Source: Pelargonium cotyledonis (lineage: Eukaryota; Streptophyta; Magnoliopsida; Geraniales; Geraniaceae). Taken from it: a stretch of 30,067 nt of DNA. Every line of letters begins with the position of its first letter. Position 1 is the first letter of the stretch. Shown in pieces: positions 1 to 10,398 of this stretch. Both the position numbers and the translations under genes were made by a program. The notes below the pieces were generated by a model. That model searched no databases and had not been told where the DNA came from. It saw only the letters and a program-made list of their open reading frames with translations. The stretch is from assembly GCA_036897625.1 (NCBI GenBank), contig JAYMTA010000387.1, positions 1-30,067 on the forward strand, written 5' to 3'.

Positions 1-1200
1 AAAAGATTGTAAAATTAAATGTTTTGTTTATCTTTTAGCTTAAGCTAGACTGAAAGTTTATTTATATTTATTTTTTTGTATGGCTAAAAACTGAGGATAT
101 GACTACACTATTGAGTTCAAGTCTTTGTTTTAAGATGATTGGATCTAGAACGGTGCCTAGTTCTAAGTCAAAAATCTATTAATTAACTTAAAATCATGGT
201 AGGAATAGTTTGTCATTTATATGGGTTTACGTTTAATTTTCGAATTGAAGAGAATTAGTTTAAGTGTGGTATGAATTGAATGTGACAATCCCGTGTTGAT
301 CGTGAGCGCTTTGAGCACCTTATGGTTAAGACAATTTTTTTGTTGTTGTTATTTTTAAATAATTATGTATTGTATATAAAACTCATTATAAGTTATGCAT
401 TAAAACATATAATCAACCATGAGATAAGAAAATCATAGAATTGGTAGGTTTTCAGTCCTTATATGATTTATTATATGAACTTTTCCCATAATTGATTAAT
501 TTTGCATTATTTGACCATTTTCTTCGCAGTTTATATATTTAAAATATTATTTTATCAAAAATTTCTGCACTTTGAGTAAAAAATAAATAAGAAGTTTCCA
601 CAAGAAAAAAATATTATGGTTACACGAGCCTTTGAAATATTATGGTTACAAATAATATTTTCATATACAATAAATTTTAAATTATTAATGCTGATTGTGA
701 GACATGGAAATGAATATTTTATAGCCAAAAAAATGCAAATATTTTTATTTCTAATTTTAGTTCTTTTTTTATTCCTGAAAAGGAAAACAAAATCAGGAGT
801 GTTTTTTCCGTGTGATCGATAAAATCCAAGGCCAGAGCAGGTACACGTGTTGCGACGAAGTCAACTGCAGCGACCACTAAAGTAGAACTCGTCACAGAAG
901 ATCCAAACCCTTTACCGCGTACATATTAAACACGAATTTACACAATTTTCCTCAACGGAATCTCAAATTTACCAGCCCAGCCTGCACTGCTTCTACAATT
1001 CTTCACAAGCAAAAGCAACAGACACTACAGACAACCTTAAACCCATGTTTTTCGCCATTTCTATGTCTGCGACTGTACGGTCTTTTCTTACCAAACGGCT
1101 CGATGGTTTTGGTAATTTCGACCTGATTCTCAACTTTCCATTTTTTTACCATAAACAAGGACAATTACGAAAAATTCAAGCTCTCGCACACTCATCGTCA
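1..1200. other. Intergenic/promoter-side AT-rich DNA, no gene seen
   Basis: I see no convincing coding exon here. The small open frames (616-822 and 1045-1236) lack any recognisable domain and their composition matches the surrounding AT-rich DNA. The right-hand third (about 830-1200) is less AT-rich and leads into the CSLD core promoter, so it probably holds its proximal regulatory sequence. Confidence 0.6.
844..849. promoter_or_regulatory. G-box CACGTG upstream of CSLD
   Basis: A perfect palindromic CACGTG lies about 375 bp upstream of the putative CSLD TATA box. G-boxes are bound by bZIP (GBF type) and bHLH factors. A single hexamer is expected by chance every few kb, so functional status is only a possibility. 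Confidence 0.3.
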
Positions 1201-1221
1201 TTGACCCCCAAATTTTCAAAT

Positions 1222-1231
1222 CTATATATAA
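1222..1231 (+). promoter_or_regulatory. Putative TATA box of the CSLD gene
   Basis: CTATATATAA lies about 510 bp upstream of the CSLD start codon. Transcription would start near 1250-1265. The long leader is explained by a probable intron at 1451-1710. The assignment rests on consensus and position only. Confidence 0.5.
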
Positions 1232-1450
1232 CATAGAGATGTTACATTCTGTGTCCGCATAGGACAGAGCCAAGTCTCTGTCTTTGAAGTGTTAAACAAG
1301 AGAATCGATACAATGGTGGATTGGACTTTTTCTCCGTGTTTCTTCTAAGATTGTTGCTTTCGTCATTGGAAATTGTCAGAGAGGCTGGGCTGCAAGTAGG
1401 TTTTAAAAATTGATTTATTAATTTTTCAGGAAGATTTGGTCTTGAATCAG

Positions 1451-1710
1451 GTACGTTTTTTGGGTTTCAGAAACGTTTTATTTATTGCTTGTTTGTTGTG
1501 TGCTCTGTTTGGTTCTGGGGAAGAGTGGAACAGAACCAAATAGAGTGATCAAAAGGAGGGAATTTTATTTGATTTGTAGTGATTTTTCCATGCTCTTTTT
1601 TATTTGATTTTGTTTCTGTTGAATCGATTGAATTTTGGGTTTGGCATGTTTTGGACTTTTGGGGACTAGAATTTTGATTGTTGAGCAGTGGGTTTTGTTC
1701 AAATTTTCAG
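1451..1710 (+). other. Probable 5'UTR intron of CSLD
   Basis: CAG|GTACGT at 1448-1456 is a strong plant donor and a T-rich tract ending TTTTCAG at 1704-1710 is a strong acceptor. The interval is T-rich like other introns here and ends 30 bases before the start codon. It lies wholly upstream of the ATG, so it does not alter the protein. Confidence 0.6.
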
Positions 1711-1740
1711 GTTCTGTGATTGCTTAGAGGTTTTTTGAAC

Positions 1741-4700
1741 ATGATGTCTAGTAGAGGACCAGAGGTTCACCATATGAACACCAATTCCGGGGATGATCTG
1801 GGCCGTGAACAAGACGGCAATTACGTGGTTTTCATACCTCCCACACCTGATAACCAGCTCGTCCCGGTGGGAGCCACGCTGGAACGGTCCTCTTCCCGGC
1901 GAGTGGAGGATCAGTATGCGTCGAGCTCGCTGTTCACCGGAGGATTTAACTGTGCCACCCGTGCCCATTTGAAGGAAAAGGTGATTGATTCGGAAACCAG
2001 CCACCCCCAAATGACTGGTGCCAAAGGGTCTTGTTGTTCCACACAGGGATGTGATGCCAGGGTTTTGACTGATGAGAGGGGTCTAGATGTGCACCCTTGT
2101 GAATGTGGTCTCAAAATTTGTAGGGATTGTTATAGAGATGCGGTGAGAACCGGTGATGGGGTTTGCCCGGGTTGTAAAGAGTCTTATAAGGGACTTGGTG
2201 AGAATTATGGGCAGCCTTCCACGGCTAGGATGTCCAAGATGGAGAGGAGGTTGTCATCGAAATCGGATAAGTTAGCCTTGGTGAAAAGTTATAGTAACGA
2301 GTTTGATGAAGTGAAATGGCTGCATGAGACAAAGGGGAGTTATGGGTATGGGAATGCTATGTGGCCAAAGAATGATGAGAACAGGAGTAATGATGGGCTT
2401 GGTGGTGATCCTCAAGCATTTCATGACAAGCAATGGAGGCCTCTTACTCGGAAGCTGAAAATATCTGCTGCAATTCTCAGTCCATATAGGTAAAGGAAAT
2501 GTGTCATTGTGTTCTAATTAGCTGTGTTATGTCATTATGCCATGTTTTTTTTTTGTTTTTTTTTATCTTGACTTGCATTCTTGTTTTTATTTTTCAATCA
2601 TGAATTACTAAAATAAATTGATAGGCACATGATATGCGGATTTCCAAAAACTTTTTGATTACTACTACTCGTGCTAAATTAGCTTTGAATATTATTTCTA
2701 TACATTGAAGAGAACAACAATGAAGAACAGAAAATAGACGATGGGATATCATTACTAATGTAATTGACGTAGCACATCTAGTTTCCATCATTCTGTCTGT
2801 TAAGACTGCTTATAATACTATGTGAAGGCTAGTCTTTTGCTACTCTAAAGATGTTGAATTTGAGTTTTGTGAAAGTGTATTATGTACAGTCTAAAATGAT
2901 GTTAAATGTTGTGTTATTTAGATTGTTTAGACACACATCTTGTTTTATTCCCTGGATCTATATTCTCCACAATCTTTGAAGGTTTTCATTGGTTCTTTCT
3001 TTTGCTCTTTCAGTTTAACCTTCATATATGTGCTATGATGAGTCATGAATTATTATTTAAGCTACTGCTTCACAACAGAGTCTTCTGAAAATAATGAACG
3101 CCGCTTCACAACTTTCTTACGTTCTTTCTTCTTCTTTGAATATATTCTTTCAGGCTTTTAGTCCTTGTTCGAATGGTAGTTCTTGCATTATTTTTGATTT
3201 GGAGGATTAGAAACCCAAATGAGGATGCAGTCTGGTTATGGCTTATGTCTGTGATTTGCGAAATCTGGTTTGCGTTTTCCTGGCTACTTGACCAGCTCCC
3301 TAAGCTATGCCCCATCAATCGCATGACTGACCTTGATGTTTTGAGAGAGAAGTTTGAAACACCTAATCCCAATAACCCAACAGGAAAATCTGATCTTCCA
3401 GGCATTGATATATTCGTCTCTACTGCAGATCCTGAGAAAGAGCCGCCTCTGGTTACTGCAAACACTATTCTGTCTATTTTGGCAGCCGACTATCCAGTTC
3501 AGAAGCTTTCTTGTTATGTTTCTGATGATGGAGGTTCCCTCCTAACCTTTGAGGCCATGGCAGAAGCTGCTAGTTTTGCCCATCTCTGGGTCCCATTTTG
3601 CAGGAAACACGATATTGAGCCGAGAAATCCTGAATCTTACTTCAGTATGAAAATAGATCCTTACAAGAATAAAGTACTCCCCGATTTTGTCAAAGATCGT
3701 AGGCGGGTGAAGCGTGAATATGATGAGTTTAAGGTACGGATAAATGCCCTTCCTGATTCTATCCGGCGGCGTGGTGATGCTTATAATGCGAGGGAGGAGA
3801 TGAAGGCAATGAGGATCCACAGAGAGAAGGACCTTGATGAACCATTTGGGACATTGAAGATCCCTAAAGCTACTTGGATGGCTGATCAAACGCACTGGCC
3901 TGGCACTTGGACAGCTTCTGTTCCTGAACATACAAGGGGTGATCATTCTAGCATCATACAGGTAATTTCTTTTATTAGTAGTATCAAACATTTTGGGGGT
4001 GACCATTGTAGTATATCATACTTAATTGACTAGTAATTCATACATATATTTCTTTCATTTGTTGTTCCTATTATACGTATGGCTCTCAGTGGATATGATT
4101 ATGATCATACTTCCAAAATCTAATTTTTAAATGTGATTTGGCAAAGCTATGTTGCACCAATACGCAAATTTACCCTAACGTTTCCGTACGGATACGCGCA
4201 AAAACGCCCAAATACGGTTGAAACCCACAAGTTACGTTCTTTAGCTTGCTTGCTTATGAAGTTTATCCTTTGGTGTAATAAATTTTTGTTCTGAATTTTT
4301 TTGGTAGTGGAGAATTTATTTTATTATACCATTTTGTTTCCTAAGTTAAGTGATCTAGACATGCACTTTCTTCGAACTCATTCATTCGTCATTATACAAC
4401 ACCATTTCCGTAGTATGCATGGCTATTCTCATGACCTTATAACATTGAAGCTTCTTTGTGTATGTGATTATTGAGCTTTGGGGTGCTGACTTAGTTGAGC
4501 CTTTCACTTGCAGGTGATGTTGAAGCCTCCGAGCGATGAGCCACTAGATTGTACTCAAGGGGATGCAACTACCATGAACCTGTCTGAAGTTGACATTCGT
4601 CTTCCCATGCTGGTTTATGTTTCTCGCGAGAAGAGACCTGGTTATGATCACAACAAAAAGGCTGGGGCTATGAATGCCTCTGTTCGAGCTTCTGCCATCA

Positions 4701-6277
4701 TGTCTAATGGTCCTTTTATTTTAAATCTTGACTGTGATCATTACATATACAACTCCAAAGCTCTGAGAGAAGGTATGTGCTTCATGATGGACCGTGGTGG
4801 AGAAAACATTTGCTATGTGCAGTTCCCTCAGAGGTTTGAAGGGATTGACCCATCTGATCGTTATGCCAATAACAACACTGTTTTCTTTGATGTCAACATG
4901 CGAGCACTTGATGGGCTTCAAGGTCCGGTTTATGTTGGAACTGGATGCCTCTTTCGCCGGATTGCACTTTATGGCTTTGATCCTCCTCAGTTGAAAGAAC
5001 ACTCGGGCTGCTATGGCAACTTCTTTGCCCGTAGAAAGAAATCTGCGACAGTTGCTTCTGCTCCCGACAGTCAGTCGCTTGAAATGGAAATTTCTGAGGA
5101 TGAGGAAATGAATTTTGCTTTAATCCCTAATAGTTTGGTAAAGATGTTTGGAAACTCAAGTCTCCTTATTGATTCTATCCCAAAGGCAGTAGAACAAGGC
5201 AAACCTTTGGCTGATCACCCGTCCATAAAAAATGGACGCCGTCCTGGTGCTCTTACTGTTCCCCGTGAGCTTCTTGATGCCTCTATTGTTGCAGAGGCAA
5301 TCAGTGTCATCTCTTGCTGGTACGAAGATAAAACCGAATGGGGAGACAGAGTTGGTTGGATTTACGGGTCTGTGACAGAGGATGTGGTTACGGGGTACAG
5401 AATGCACAACCGGGGTTGGAGATCTGTTTACTGTGTGACTAAGAGGGATGCTTTCCGAGGGACTGCTCCAATCAATCTCACGGATAGGCTTCATCAGGTT
5501 CTTCGTTGGGCCACTGGCTCTGTCGAGATATTCTTCTCCCGAAACAATGCTCTTCTGGCCAGCACTAAACTGAACTTTCTACAGAGGATAGCTTACCTGA
5601 ATGTTGGGATTTACCCTTTCACATCCTTTTTCCTCATTGTCTATTGCTTCCTTCCTGCACTCTCTCTCTTTACCGGTCAGTTCATCGTAGCATCTCTTAG
5701 CGTATCGTTCCTCGTGTACCTCTTGGGCATTACCTTGACTCTTTGTATTCTCGCTGTACTTGAGATCAAGTGGTCAGGCATTGGACTAGAAGAGTGGTGG
5801 AGAAATGAACAGTTCTGGTTAATAGGAGGCACAAGTGCCCATCTTGCAGCTGTGCTCCAGGGGCTACTAAAGGTGGTAGCGGGCATTGAGATCTCGTTCA
5901 CTTTGACGTCCAAATCAGGCGCTGATGACGAGAATGATGAATTCGCGGACCTCTATCTCATCAAATGGACATCCCTAATGATACCACCAATCACAATCAT
6001 GATGGTCAACTTGATTGCAATATCGGTTGCAGTGAGCAGGACAATATACAGCAATGTGCCCCAGTGGAGCCAGTTGATAGGCGGCGTGTTCTTCAGCTTT
6101 TGGGTGTTGGTTCATCTGTATCCGTTCGCGAAAGGCCTTATGGGAAGGAGAGGTCGAACACCAACTATCGTATTCGTTTGGTCGGGTCTTATTGCAATCA
6201 CTATCTCTCTCCTCTGGGTGGCTATTAATCCTCCATCAGGCAACACTCAAATTGGAGGGTCATTTCAATTCCCATGA
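1741..6277 (+). CDS. CSLD3: Cellulose synthase-like protein D (CSLD2/CSLD3 clade), complete
   Basis: Processive GT2 beta-glycosyltransferase of Golgi/plasma membrane that makes a beta-1,4-glucan-type wall polymer. Coding exons are 1741-2489, 3154-3961 and 4514-6277. All junctions are GT-AG and join in frame (SPYR|LL and IIQ|VML), giving 1106 aa. Seen in order: the CSLD signature IPPTPDNQ (residues 32-39); a RING-like zinc finger with Cys 99, 104, 120, 127, 130, 142 and 145; two membrane spans near 251-268 and 277-298; DDGG at 374-377; DCD at 592-594; TED at 807-809; QVLRW at 847-851; then about six C-terminal spans and the FQFP end. The long shared C-terminus and the [11 protein letters not shown] and DPYKNKV motifs fit the CSLD2/3 clade, which in Arabidopsis acts in root hairs. 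Odd: the N-terminus lacks the FARRT-type segment expected before the PPTPDNQ motif, and the segment after the zinc finger is divergent. The clade is well supported; the exact ortholog is not. Confidence 0.95.
2490..3153 (+). other. CSLD intron 1
   Basis: GT-AG intron of 664 bases (AG|GTAAAG to TTTCAG|GC), phase 2. It sits exactly after the SPYR motif, a position used by other CSLD genes. T-rich, with no recognisable insertion; small frames inside it are noise. Confidence 0.9.
3962..4513 (+). other. CSLD intron 2
   Basis: GT-AG intron of 552 bases (CAG|GTAATT to TTGCAG|GTG), phase 0, before the [10 protein letters not shown] motif. Around 4145-4225 it contains a GC-richer patch with repeated TACGG/TACGC words that looks like an old dispersed repeat. 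Confidence 0.9.
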
Positions 6278-6855
6278 TTTTTCACTTATCATCTCTTAGG
6301 GACTTGGGTAGATGGAACATGGATTGTTTTGGCATTTTTTATACTTGTACATCTCAATTGGATTCTGTTATTTTTATAGGGGGAGTTTACATTCTTATAA
6401 TAATCATTCATTTTTTTTTTCTGATATGCAAAAGAGATTAAATACTGAAATATTTGTTAAGTTACTGCATTAGTTTTGATAAATCTGGGCTATAATGTAG
6501 GTATTGCATTGGTTCATGTGCTTCATTGAGCATGTCATGTATATTTTAGTTTTGTTGTAGCTCACCAATTTATACAAAATTAAGATTTTGGATCAACATT
6601 TCTGTTGTTTTGATATGAGTAGAGGATGTTCTTGAATGTTCTCAAAGATAGATGGGAATTAAAAAAAAAAAAAAAAAAAAAAAACTCAACAGTAAGAACA
6701 GCCAGCAAAAGCCAACCAACACAAACTCTCAGCTTTTCAAATTTATATAGATTGGTTGCGCCATTTAAAGCTCCCAATTCAAGCCAGCATTGGTATATCA
6801 GTGTAGATCAGACTTAGTGTTTATATAGTTTGTGTAAAACCACTACATAACTGCT
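6278..6855 (+). other. CSLD 3'UTR and short spacer
   Basis: The stop codon is followed by T-rich sequence typical of a plant 3'UTR with no perfect AATAAA. A run of 24 A residues at 6661-6684 probably lies beyond the transcript. No gene is seen. Confidence 0.5.
6661..6684 (+). repeat. A24 homopolymer
   Basis: Twenty-four consecutive A residues. It could be a simple repeat or the tail of an old retroposed sequence, but nothing upstream resembles a retroelement body other than the CSLD 3' flank. Confidence 0.6.
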
Positions 6856-6913
6856 GGTTCTATGGTGTAGTCGTTAGCACTCTGGATATCGTATCCAGCG
6901 ACCTGGGTTCGAC
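6856..6913 (+). pseudogene. Truncated tRNA-Gln-like pseudogene
   Basis: Starts GGTTCTATGGTGTAGTCG and continues through D arm, anticodon stem (CTGGA/TCCAG), variable region and the first half of the T arm (GGGTTCGAC), closely following plant tRNA-Gln. After GGGTTCGAC the 3' half of the T stem and the acceptor strand are replaced by unrelated sequence, so no cloverleaf can close. The anticodon loop is TATCGTA: position 33 is A instead of the invariant U, and the loop ends can pair. It retains an A box and most of a B box. It could be a 5' tRNA fragment or the head of a SINE, but no SINE body was recognised. Confidence 0.7.
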
Positions 6914-7170
6914 AATTTGAAGGACCTTCTTTTGTTGTTTTTTATTCTAGTTTTGCTCAATTATTTCCCTTGTTGTTCTTTTTGTATAGTTTTGTTCAAT
7001 TTGTTGTGATATTATTGTAGAAGCATACATGTTTTGAGACTGATAAGTCAAATCCCTAAATCATTAGAGATCAAAAATATGATTTATGCCTTCATTACTT
7101 AACCATAAATGTAATTAAGAGGAATAGTGTTTTATAATGTATATTATGTATTTTATTTTATTGGTATGTG

Positions 7171-7293
7171 TCTTAACAAGCTCAAATGATACTGCTAATT
7201 ATGAGGACAATATTGATAATTCACACATAACTAACTTTGTAAAACGAAAACAAAGTACAAGTGAATGATGTCACTTATTTTGAGACCAGGGAG
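7171..7293. repeat. Dispersed repeat copy A, Stowaway-like end
   Basis: This segment aligns by eye with 23054-23160 (shared words include ACAAACTCAA, AATTCA, CATAACTAACTT and CACTTATTTTGAGA). It ends in a decayed Stowaway-type terminus (complement of CTCCCTGGTCTCAAAATAAG). It is a degenerate MITE-like repeat; its left end is unclear. Confidence 0.5.
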
Positions 7294-7294
7294 C

Positions 7295-7512
7295 ATATAA
7301 TTTGACGAATGACAATCTAACTTATAGTTATAGTTACTACCGTACTACCATAAGTTTATGGCGTAGAGTGTTAAGTTTATAAGTAGATATGTCGTACATT
7401 TTTTTGCATTTTGATTTTACAAAATCATCACTAAAATATTTCATCAATCATGTCTCATAAATCGGCACATCCCTTTGTACAAATATATTATTACTTATAT
7501 AAAAATCATATA
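7295..7512. repeat. Duplicated unit, copy 1
   Basis: About 218 bp that recur downstream at 7605-7656 plus 8059-8228 in the same orientation. Shared words include GACAATCTAACTTATAGTTA, TTTATGGCG, ACAAAATCATCAC and ATGTCTCATAAAT. Copy 1 is uninterrupted and therefore shows the pre-insertion state of copy 2. Confidence 0.75.
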
Positions 7513-7542
7513 TTCACTACATACATATAATTAAATACTTCA

Positions 7543-7608
7543 TATTTTGACAAATCAAATCACCTAGCAAAGCCAAGAAGGACTAAACTCTTCCTACCAA
7601 ACAAATAT
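7543..7608 (+). repeat. Left 66-bp inverted-repeat arm
   Basis: This arm (with CACCTAGCAAAGCCAAGAAG inside) is the near-perfect reverse complement of 8225-8290, with only a few mismatches. The pair brackets copy 2 of the duplicated unit. It looks like long terminal inverted repeats of a non-autonomous DNA element; family unknown. Confidence 0.8.
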
Positions 7609-8228
7609 AATTTCGCGAGTGACAATCTAACTTATAGTTATAGCTACTACCGTACTCAGAGGCGGACCCACGTTGAAGATTGTGGGGTTAGCTGACCCCA
7701 CATTTTGAAGAAAAAAATTATTTTTTTAGTTATATTTTGTTAAAAATATACATAATATACTTTTGGTATAGGCATTTTATCTGCCCAGTTTCATTTTATT
7801 AGTTTTAGTTATATATCCCGGTCTGCGAACCGAGTTGCCGATGCATTAGTTAAGTTCTCGGAATCTTCGTTAGATCTATTTGCTTGGGAGGGTCATTCTT
7901 AACCCGAGACTATTAACATTTTATTATTGTCAGATTAAATAAAAATTCGAGGTTTCTTCCTAAATAAAAAGAAATTGACCCCACATTTTAAGATAATTAC
8001 ACTAAGAGGAATTTTTTGACCTCATATCTTAAAATTTCTGGGTCCGCTACCTACCGTTCTACCGTATGTTTATGGCGCATAGTATTCTGTTTATAAATAG
8101 ACATATTGTATATATTTCGCATTTTAATTCTACAAAATCATCACAAACATATTTCATCAACGTACCATGTCTCATAAATAGACACATCTCTTTGTACAAA
8201 TATTTTATTACTTGTACAAAAATCATAT
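7605..8228. repeat. Duplicated unit, copy 2 (interrupted)
   Basis: Second copy of the unit at 7295-7512, split by the MITE at 7657-8050. The two halves (7605-7656 and about 8059-8228) rejoin to match copy 1. It fills the interior between the 66-bp inverted arms. Confidence 0.75.
7657..8050. mobile_element. Non-autonomous Mutator-type MITE with 10-bp target duplication
   Basis: About 394 bp inserted in copy 2 of the duplicated unit. The ends are short imperfect inverted repeats (AGGCGGACCCA at left; TGGGTCCGCTAC at right). It is flanked by CTACCGTACT (7647-7656) and CTACCGTTCT (8051-8060), a 10-bp duplication with one mismatch. Subterminal GACCCCACATTTT words recur near both ends. Target-site length and the GGCGGACCCA-type end fit Mutator-like MITEs. 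There is no coding capacity. Confidence 0.7.
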
Positions 8229-8290
8229 TTGTTTGGTAGAAAGAGTTTAGTCCTTCTTGGCTTTGCTAGGTGATATGATTTGTCAAAATA
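8225..8290 (-). repeat. Right 66-bp inverted-repeat arm
   Basis: Reverse complement of 7543-7608. Together the arms could form a long hairpin transcript. The minus-strand open frame crossing it (8141-8374) is an artefact of this repeat. Confidence 0.8.
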
Positions 8291-10147
8291 ACTTTGAAAT
8301 AGAAACCAAGTAGTAGAGTTAAAGCCGTCCACATAGCATAGATGAGAATGAATTTGGATACACATGAATGCCAATACCTCTTGTTACATCAAATGACACC
8401 ATTTTCCACAAAAGTAATCAATGGCTAAATATATATAGCCCAACTTCCTCTTAAAATTAACGTATTTAAATAAATAACATACAATCAATTAATGAATGTT
8501 GTTATTTTCTAGCTTGTAATGACAAGTCTTAATTAGTTTGATCAAGTCCAACTCATATTGGACACAAGATGGCCCAAAATGTCACTTTCTCTAACGCTAT
8601 AAGATAAGATAAACATTAAACTCCAACCATTAACATAATTAGCACCTCTTGTTTCTTTCCACGGACCATTCCCATGCTTGTTTCTTTGATCAAGATACTT
8701 AATTATATTGTTTATAAAATTAGCTCTGATATTACATGAAAAATTAAAAATTAAACAGTCAGATGATGATTCGGCACATCTGACGCCCGAGCACCATATC
8801 AGTTTTTGAAACAAATATCAAAAGTGTCAAACACAACGGATCTCCAACAATTCCGAAAATTTGCAGGAACCCTGCCCATCTCTTAGCTGATTATCTCAAG
8901 ATCTTTCCAGATATCTCTGCAAAATACAACACTACCAATTTTCTTATACTTAAAACACTTTCAAAACAACGAGTCTAGCGCGCGAACAAGACAACAACAA
9001 CGGTCCAGTTGACTGCGACAAAACAAATGCATAAGACCCGTCAAATTAAGTTCTGTAAAATTGAATTACTCATGTAGGTAATTGTAATTAGCACGCATCA
9101 ATTAGTGCAAATTTCATCACACAAACGTAACAAATGCATGCAATCATTGCAATTACTCTTTTTGTGTTCTTGAGTGTGTTCACGTATTGCTCTTAAAATC
9201 AAATATTGCAATTATTTTTGGAAAGGGTATGGGAAGAGTAGCTATTATTGAAGAGAGTGGATTAAAGAGTCCGTGTAGTTAGGTTACGTGTGAGCTTCTC
9301 ATCACAAGTCATATATATAATTGGTTGGCATCCAAGCAATATTTTGCTCTCTCTAAACCACATGAATTTATTAGCGAAATGGGTACTTTTGTGAACTAAT
9401 GGAACCACTTTACAGCAACCATCAATGTATATATATAGCTAAATTATTTAATAATTCCATCTTTTAAGTTAAATCATATTTCGCTACGTTCAATCAACTC
9501 ATAATTGAATTTAACAGTCATATCTTATATATGTTTTTATCCGCTGCTTGTTGTGCAATAGTTTTTTCATTGATTTCAGAAAATTGGGGGAGAATATAAC
9601 TCATTTCAAGTCATGTTCTTTGCACATGCTTAAAATTAACGAAGATTAACGGAATTCTCATTTAACTGTGAAAAATGAGTTTTAGGGGCACTGATGATGA
9701 GATTGAGTAGGTGGGATTGTGTTGATGATTTAATTTAAAAATTAATAATGGGATCAATTGTGATCGATGTACATGTATAGTAAAGAAACCAATAGTAACT
9801 TCAACCCGAATATGTTACTCTTGTACATATTCTTGCTTCAAATATAGATGACCACCGCATTAAGTACATCACAAAAAAAAAATGGAAACTATGAAGGTAA
9901 TTTGTGTGAAAAATTGTGATAGAAATCATATTTTATTTCACATACACACAACCATTGTGACAACCTAAACAAAGACATAAATATTTTGTTACAGTTTCGT
10001 CACGAATTACATTTTGTGATAGAAACTTCTGTTATATATAGCTAACTTTTTCGGTAGTTACAGCCATATACTGGTTTAAGTCAGTATCAAAGCCAGCAAA
10101 TGATCAACCACTCCACTCTAAAAATTCTACCATACATACATTCATAT
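8291..10147. other. Intergenic AT-rich DNA, no gene seen
   Basis: No exon-like sequence with recognisable domains. The open frame at 8542-8814 has no family resemblance. Around 9885-10035 TTGTGATAGAAA-like words recur, suggesting old repeat debris. Nothing else is supported. Confidence 0.5.
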
Positions 10148-10149
10148 TA

Positions 10150-10396
10150 CTCCCTCCGTCTCAAAATGAGTGTCTTGTTTGTCGAATTTTTTTGTCCTAA
10201 AATGAGTGTCTTGTTTCTTTTTTTATGTTATTATATTAGTGTTCTTCCCATATTACTCTTATCACTTATGCACATGGGTGCACATGAGGTGCACATAGAA
10301 AAAATGAGGGTTATATTAAAAACACACTAAATTATCTTGTAATTCTTAATTTTTGTAAAAAATGGAAACAAGACACTCATTTTGGAACGGAGAGAG
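10150..10396. mobile_element. Stowaway MITE (Tc1/mariner type), intact ends
   Basis: A 247-bp element with matching inverted termini: CTCCCTCCGTCTCAAAATGA at left, and the complement of CTCTCTCCGTTCCAAAATGA at right, the match running on through GTGTCTTGTTT. It is flanked by TA on both sides (10148-10149 and 10397-10398). CTCCCTCCGT ends with a TA target duplication are the hallmark of plant Stowaway MITEs. Non-coding; the open frame across it is meaningless. Confidence 0.9.
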
Positions 10397-10398
10397 TA

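Noticed and set aside
616-822. 68-codon plus-strand open frame upstream of CSLD
   Set aside because: AT-driven composition, no domain, no promoter or splice context; typical chance frame.
6856-6913. Functional tRNA gene
   Set aside because: The 3' half of the T stem and the acceptor strand are missing and U33 is lost, so no mature tRNA could form.
7295-8290. CRISPR-like or phage-like repeat array
   Set aside because: Only two unit copies with inverted arms in a plant nuclear context; a nested transposon explains it.
8542-8814. 90-codon minus-strand frame as a gene
   Set aside because: No domain similarity, no exon partners and strongly AT-rich flanks.
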